Assembly (NCBI GenBank): GCA_003232175.1
Contig: QILX01000191.1
Span: forward strand, 1 to 11,478
DNA: 11,478 bases
Reading direction: 5' to 3'
From: Hyphomicrobiales bacterium
Lineage (GTDB): Bacteria; Pseudomonadota; Alphaproteobacteria; Rhizobiales; SZUA-8
Shown: one piece after another, positions 7,497 through 11,478 of the stretch
How the letters are laid out: each line of letters begins with the position of its first letter
Position numbering within the stretch: the stretch's first letter is position 1
Translations under genes and position numbers: made by a program
Notes under the pieces: model-generated
Told to the model about the DNA's origin: nothing
Seen by the model: only the letters and a program-made list of their open reading frames with translations
Databases searched by the model: none

Positions 7497-9284
7497 CTGA
7501 TCGACATCAGTGCCCATGAAGACCGCGGTATGATACGCTAAAAGCTGCACGGATACAGCCGCAACAATCGGCATGACAAATGGGTCCGCGTCGGGCAATT
7601 CAATGCTGCTTTCGATTCGACCCTGCCATTCGGCGATGCGGTCGTTCTGGGATATCAGGATAACCCTGCCGCCACGAGCCGCGACTTCAGCCATGTTGGA
7701 CACTGTTTTTTCGTAAAGATCGTCATCGGGTGCCAGAAATATAACCGGCACGGTCTGATCAATCAGGGCTATGGGGCCGTGTTTGAGTTCACCGGCGGCA
7801 TAACCTTCGGCATGCAGATACGAAAGTTCCTTGAGCTTGAGCGCCCCTTCCAGAGCCAGGGGAAAACTGGTGCCGCGACCCAGAAAGAGGATATCGCGAA
7901 CTTTTGTCAGGCCTTGCGCGATGGTTTTGATTTTTTCTTCCTGACGGAAGGCATCCAGCATGTGGCGTGGGACTTCAGCCAGAGACCGGACCAGGCGGCG
8001 TTCCTCCGCCTCATCAATTGTGCCTCTGGCCTTTGCCGCGAATATCACCAGCGCTGCAAGAGCGGCGAGCTGGCAGGTGAAGGCCTTGGTCGAGGCGACG
8101 CCGATTTCCGGGCCAGCATAGATTGGCAAAACAATATCGGCGCCTCTGGCAATAGAGGATTCGGTGACATTGACCAGCGCGCCGATGGTCTGCCCGGCAC
8201 CTTTGCAGTAATTCAACGCCGCCAGGGTATCAGCGGTCTCGCCGGATTGAGAAATAAACAGCGCGAACCCCTGAGCCGCCAGCGGCACCTCGCGATACCG
8301 AAATTCCGAAGCGATATCGATATCGACCGGCAGACGCGCAACTTTTTCAAACCAGTATTTGGCAACCAGCCCGGCAATATAGGCCGTGCCGCAGGCGCAA
8401 ATCGTCAGCCGCTCCAGGGTGGCAAAATCCACCGGCATTTCCGGCATTGCGATTCGGTCGTTGGCGAGGTCAGAATAATGCGCCAGGGTATGGCCGATGA
8501 CTTCGGGCTGTTCGAAAATCTCCTTGATCATGAAATGGTGATAATTGCCTTTGTCGACCCTGAAGGCCGACGCGACGGATTGTTGAGCCGGGCGTTGAAC
8601 TGGCTTGCCACCGGCATCGTAGATTTCGGCACCCTGACGGGTCAGCACCGCCAAGTCGCCATCTTCAAGATAGGTGATTGACGATGTCAGCGGGGCCAGG
8701 GCAATGGCGTCTGAACCCAGATACATCTCACCATCGCCATGGCCGACCGCCAGGGGGGGGCCGTGGCGGGCACCAATAAGAAGATCATCGTGGCCGGTGA
8801 ACAAAATGGCGAGGGCGAAGGCGCCTCTGAGGCGCTTTAAAGTTGCCGCGACAGCAGCTTGCGGGGTTTTTCCGGCATCCAGTTCAAGGGTGATGAGGTG
8901 GGCGATAATTTCGGTATCGGTCTCAGATTGAAGGACAATGCCAGCCCCGGTGACCTCATCTCCCAATTCGCGATAATTTTCGATAATGCCATTGTGGACC
9001 ACGGCCACGCGGGGTGTGACATGGGGGTGGGCATTTCCCTTCGTCGGTGCGCCATGGGTGGCCCATCTTGTATGACCGATCCCGGAGCGGCCCGAAAGTG
9101 GCGCCTCGGCAAGGCTGTTTCGCAAATTCCGCAACTTGCCTTCGGCCCGGCGGCGGTCGATCTTGCCACCATCCAGTGTTGCAATCCCGGCCGAATCGTA
9201 ACCCCGGTACTCAAGCAGTGCCAGTGCATCGACAATATGCGGCGCAACCTCCGCCGTGCCCAGAATTCCGACAATACCGCACAT
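7461..9284 (-). CDS. glmS: Glutamine-fructose-6-phosphate aminotransferase (isomerizing)
   Basis: GlmS makes glucosamine-6-phosphate from fructose-6-phosphate and glutamine, the first committed step to UDP-GlcNAc. The 607-residue product is full length (E. coli 609). It starts MCGIVGILG, where Cys2 becomes the N-terminal nucleophile after Met removal. The glutaminase domain shows EYRGYDSAGIA (25-35), GHTRWATHG (70-78) and HNGIIENY (97-104). Two SIS sugar-binding domains follow, with CGTAY (298-302), SQSGETADT (345-353), GRGTSFPLALEGALKLKE (469-486) and EGYAAGELKHGP (493-504), ending in PRNLAKSVTVE. The start is supported by AAGGGA seven bases upstream of ATG 9284. glmU ends 36 nt upstream on the same strand, so the two are very likely cotranscribed. 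No glmS ribozyme is expected or seen, since the 5' side is the short glmU gap. Eight consecutive C bases in coding sense (8753-8760) read in frame. Confidence 0.98.
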   Translation of the reverse strand: MCGIVGILGTAEVAPHIVDALALLEYRGYDSAGIATLDGGKIDRRRAEGKLRNLRNSLAEAPLSGRSGIGHTRWATHGAPTKGNAHPHVTPRVAVVHNGIIENYRELGDEVTGAGIVLQSETDTEIIAHLITLELDAGKTPQAAVAATLKRLRGAFALAILFTGHDDLLIGARHGPPLAVGHGDGEMYLGSDAIALAPLTSSITYLEDGDLAVLTRQGAEIYDAGGKPVQRPAQQSVASAFRVDKGNYHHFMIKEIFEQPEVIGHTLAHYSDLANDRIAMPEMPVDFATLERLTICACGTAYIAGLVAKYWFEKVARLPVDIDIASEFRYREVPLAAQGFALFISQSGETADTLAALNYCKGAGQTIGALVNVTESSIARGADIVLPIYAGPEIGVASTKAFTCQLAALAALVIFAAKARGTIDEAEERRLVRSLAEVPRHMLDAFRQEEKIKTIAQGLTKVRDILFLGRGTSFPLALEGALKLKELSYLHAEGYAAGELKHGPIALIDQTVPVIFLAPDDDLYEKTVSNMAEVAARGGRVILISQNDRIAEWQGRIESSIELPDADPFVMPIVAAVSVQLLAYHTAVFMGTDVDQPRNLAKSVTVE

Positions 9285-9320
9285 AAATCTGTCCCTTCGC
9301 GCCCCGGTTTCAGCCGGCGG

Positions 9321-10670
9321 CTATTTGACTTTCAACTTTTCGGACCGGGCCCGGAACCTTGATACCCACCCCGGTTTGACCTCCTGGCGGGCCCGGGCAA
9401 GAACCAGGGCATCATCCTGGACATCGGCGGTGACAACGCTTCCCGACGCGACAAAGCTGCCCTTGCCAACCCGCACCGGCGCCACAAGCGCTGAGTTTGA
9501 GCCGATAAAGGCCCCCTCGCCCACCACCGTTCGCCATTTGTTGATGCCATCGTAGTTGCAAGTGATCGTACCGGCGCCGATATTGGCACGAGCACCGATA
9601 TCGGCGTCGCCAATATAACTCAAATGGCTGACTTTGGCGCCCGGGCCGATGTCGGCATTTTTGACTTCAACAAAATTACCTACCTTGGCGCCCTCGCCGA
9701 TTTTGGCACCCGGCCGCAGTCGGGCGTAGGGTCCTACAACGGCGCCGGCGTCGATCCGGGCGTTTTCCAGATGGCTGAATGCCCGGATATGAACCCCATC
9801 GCCAATGGTGACGCCGGGGCCAAAAAAGATACCCGGCTCAAGCACCACATCAACGCCCAACACAGTATCGTAGGCAAAAAAGACCGAATTTGGGTCAGCC
9901 ATCGTTACCCCTTGCTCCATGGCGCGGGCGCGCAGGCGGCATTGCATCATCGCCTCGGCCTCGGCAAGCTCGGCACAGGAATTCACGCCCATGACATCGT
10001 CGGGAACGCATTCAACCGCGGCGATCCGCAGTCCAGCCTTTTTGGCGATTTGGACAATACCGGTCAGATAAAATTCGCCCTGGACGTTGTCGGTAGTCAG
10101 TTGGTCCAGGAGATCAAGTTGCCGCGCGGTGGAAAACGCTATCATGCCGGAAAAACAAAAGCCGATTTCCCGTTGTGCTTCGTTTGCGTCTTTGTGTTCG
10201 ACAATTTCTAGGAGCTGCCCGTCATCATCGCAAATCATTCGCCCCAGACCGGCCGGGTCAGGCGGACGATACCCAAGAACGGCGATATCAGCGCTATCGA
10301 GCCCGGAGGCCATGGCGTCGAGGGTTTGCGCCCGCAGCAGCGGCGAATCACCATAAAGGACAAACACTGCCCCCTCATGGCCATCCAGCGCCTGACGGGC
10401 CGTCATCACCGCGTGGCCGGTGCCACGCCGCTCGGTCTGGATTACGGCGCGGGTTTCCCCCGGAATATTGTGGGCCGCATTCAGAACCTCGTCCATATCC
10501 GGTCCGATGACCAGTATGCGGGTACCAAGCCCGGAATTTTGAGCGGCGGCCAACACATGGGCAATCATTGGACGATGGGCAACCTTGTGCAAGACTTTTG
10601 GTTGGCTCGATTTCATCCGTGTGCCGCTACCCGCCGCAAGGACAATGGCGATGCGATCGCTGTGGGTCAT
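9321..10670 (-). CDS. glmU: Bifunctional UDP-GlcNAc pyrophosphorylase / glucosamine-1-phosphate acetyltransferase
   Basis: GlmU carries out the last two steps to UDP-GlcNAc: acetylation of glucosamine-1-phosphate, then uridylyl transfer. The N-terminal nucleotidyltransferase has LAAGSGTRMKSSQPKVLH (11-28), QTERRGTGHAV (78-88), YGDSPLL (106-112) and NVQGEFYLTGIV (195-206). The C-terminal left-handed beta-helix begins at about 255 and shows hexapeptide repeats, RLRPGAKIGEGAKVGNFVEVK (318-338, split here into RLRPGAKIGEG and AKVGNFVEVK), KVSHLSYIGDADIG (346-359) with the likely catalytic His349, IGAGTITCNYDG (364-375) and AFIGSNSALVAPV (387-399). The 449-residue length is normal. ATG 10670 gives MTHSDRIAIVLAAGSGTR; no strong ribosome site precedes it. 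glmS follows after 36 nt, forming an apparent glmU-glmS operon. The 178-bp gap upstream probably holds the promoter. Confidence 0.98.
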   Translation of the reverse strand: MTHSDRIAIVLAAGSGTRMKSSQPKVLHKVAHRPMIAHVLAAAQNSGLGTRILVIGPDMDEVLNAAHNIPGETRAVIQTERRGTGHAVMTARQALDGHEGAVFVLYGDSPLLRAQTLDAMASGLDSADIAVLGYRPPDPAGLGRMICDDDGQLLEIVEHKDANEAQREIGFCFSGMIAFSTARQLDLLDQLTTDNVQGEFYLTGIVQIAKKAGLRIAAVECVPDDVMGVNSCAELAEAEAMMQCRLRARAMEQGVTMADPNSVFFAYDTVLGVDVVLEPGIFFGPGVTIGDGVHIRAFSHLENARIDAGAVVGPYARLRPGAKIGEGAKVGNFVEVKNADIGPGAKVSHLSYIGDADIGARANIGAGTITCNYDGINKWRTVVGEGAFIGSNSALVAPVRVGKGSFVASGSVVTADVQDDALVLARARQEVKPGWVSRFRARSEKLKVK

Positions 10671-10806
10671 GGGTGTTTAACTCGTGACTGGACTGAGGAA
10701 CTGAGCTGTGGAAGTCGGGCCGAAATATGGCCAAAATTTGACAACAACCCGGCATCCCGACCAATTTAAGGTAAAGCGGCTGGGTTAAGACTGTTTTACA
10801 CCCAAT

Positions 10807-10833
10807 CTGCGGGAGTCAATTCGCACCCTGCAG
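10807..10833. repeat. Inverted repeat downstream of the dehydratase gene
   Basis: CTGCGGG and CCCTGCAG, separated by 12 bases, can pair with one bulged base. It begins 15 nt past the dehydratase stop on the minus strand, where a terminator would be placed, but no T tract follows. It could equally be an operator ahead of glmU. Nothing else distinct is visible in the 178-bp gap (10671-10848). Confidence 0.3.
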
Positions 10834-10848
10834 CCAACTGTAGACGGT

Positions 10849-11478
10849 CTATTGGCTGCGCTCGGGAGTTCTGGCACTACCGTCATCGGTAGAGCGGACC
10901 AGATAGCGGTCCACCAGCCGGCGGATTTCTGCATCGTCGCGACTGGCGGCGGCCCGGCCAAGTGATTCAATATATCGCAGGATCAACGCCCGGTCTGAAA
11001 TATTTGGGCGGGCTATCATCAGATCACGGTGGTCGGTCGGCACAGCTTCCTCATCGGTATCAAAGAGGTCTTCAGTTAACCGTTCTCCGGGCCGCAATCC
11101 TACAACCTCAAGCTTGATATCGCGATCCGGCACCATGCCCGAAAGCCGGATAAGATTACGCGCCAAATCGACAATGCGCACAGGCTCGCCCATATCGAGC
11201 ACCACGATAGATCCCGGCTCGACGCCGATTTTGTCCATCACCGAAGCCTGAATAACCAATTGCGACGCTTCACGAATGGTCATGAAATAGCGCGTCGCCG
11301 CTTCGTCGGTAATGGTGATGGGACCGCCATTGGCGATCTGTTGCTGAAACAGCGGCACCACGGACCCGCGCGAGCCCAGCACATTACCAAACCTTACGGT
11401 CATCACCCTGGTTCCACCGGACTGACGGCTCTCCATGTCGAGCGCCTGGCAGTAGCTTTCGGCAATGCGCTTGGTGGC
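10849..11478 (-). CDS. Putative nucleotide-sugar 4,6-dehydratase, CapD/WbpM/PglF type, C-terminal part
   Basis: This gene runs in from beyond the right edge; only its last 209 codons are visible, ending in TAG at 10849-10851. The first visible residues, ATKRIAESYCQAL, include the Lys of the short-chain dehydrogenase active site (family motif MGATK). Then come VRFGNVLGSRGSVVPLFQQQ, GGPITITDEAATRYFMTI, EASQLVIQA, MGEPVRIVDLARNLIRLSG and GLRPGERLTEDLF, the standard order in the CapD/FlaA1 family. These enzymes remove water from UDP-GlcNAc or related sugars to start surface polysaccharide or glycan synthesis; many are membrane-anchored by an N-terminal region, which is not visible here. An internal ATG at 11436 opens the frame, but conserved sequence continues upstream of it, so it is not the start. 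The exact substrate cannot be told from this fragment. Confidence 0.92.
   Translation of the reverse strand, partial: ATKRIAESYCQALDMESRQSGGTRVMTVRFGNVLGSRGSVVPLFQQQIANGGPITITDEAATRYFMTIREASQLVIQASVMDKIGVEPGSIVVLDMGEPVRIVDLARNLIRLSGMVPDRDIKLEVVGLRPGERLTEDLFDTDEEAVPTDHRDLMIARPNISDRALILRYIESLGRAAASRDDAEIRRLVDRYLVRSTDDGSARTPERSQ

Noticed and set aside
7779..8681. A 300-codon open frame on the plus strand opposite glmS.
   Set aside because: It is antisense to conserved GlmS sequence and lacks any recognisable domain.
10738..10743. A perfect TTGACA on the plus strand upstream of glmU.
   Set aside because: It points away from glmU toward the dehydratase gene's antisense strand, has no good -10 box at normal spacing, and no plus-strand gene follows.
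10793..10819. A TTGACT and TAAAAC pair on the minus strand as a glmU promoter.
   Set aside because: The spacer is only 15 bp, the -10 box is poor, and it overlaps the inverted repeat at 10807-10833.

Overview
The window looks like a chromosomal housekeeping region of an alphaproteobacterium, probably near the Rhodospirillales. Protein motifs point there: an SdhE of the alphaproteobacterial type next to mfd, divergent from recG; a DUF502 membrane protein following recG; and adjacent glmU and glmS. Codon use is GC-rich throughout. I see no tRNA, rRNA, CRISPR array, insertion sequence or phage gene, and no gene-free stretch longer than about 180 bases.

Left part (1-4400), genome maintenance: mfd (transcription-repair coupling factor, minus strand, running off the left edge) and sdhE lie head to tail, divergent from recG (plus strand) across a 151-bp gap. 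Both helicase genes are broken. In mfd the reading frame changes near 671-692. In recG about 19 nt of conserved coding sequence are missing at 4171-4175, inside the TRG motif, and the last 75 codons continue in another frame. Both lesions look like short deletions rather than homopolymer errors.

Middle and right part (4432-11478), all minus strand: a putative CapD/WbpM-type nucleotide-sugar dehydratase (partial at the right edge), glmU, glmS, a large secreted SPOR-domain protein and a DUF502 membrane protein that converges on recG. GlmS makes glucosamine-6-phosphate and GlmU makes UDP-GlcNAc, the precursor of peptidoglycan, LPS and surface polysaccharide. The dehydratase family uses UDP-GlcNAc, and SPOR domains bind peptidoglycan, so this half has an envelope theme.

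I found no new multi-gene system. The points worth a second look are the paired lesions in mfd and recG, a repeated aromatic motif in the SPOR protein, and an empty Tn7-type attachment site at the end of glmS.
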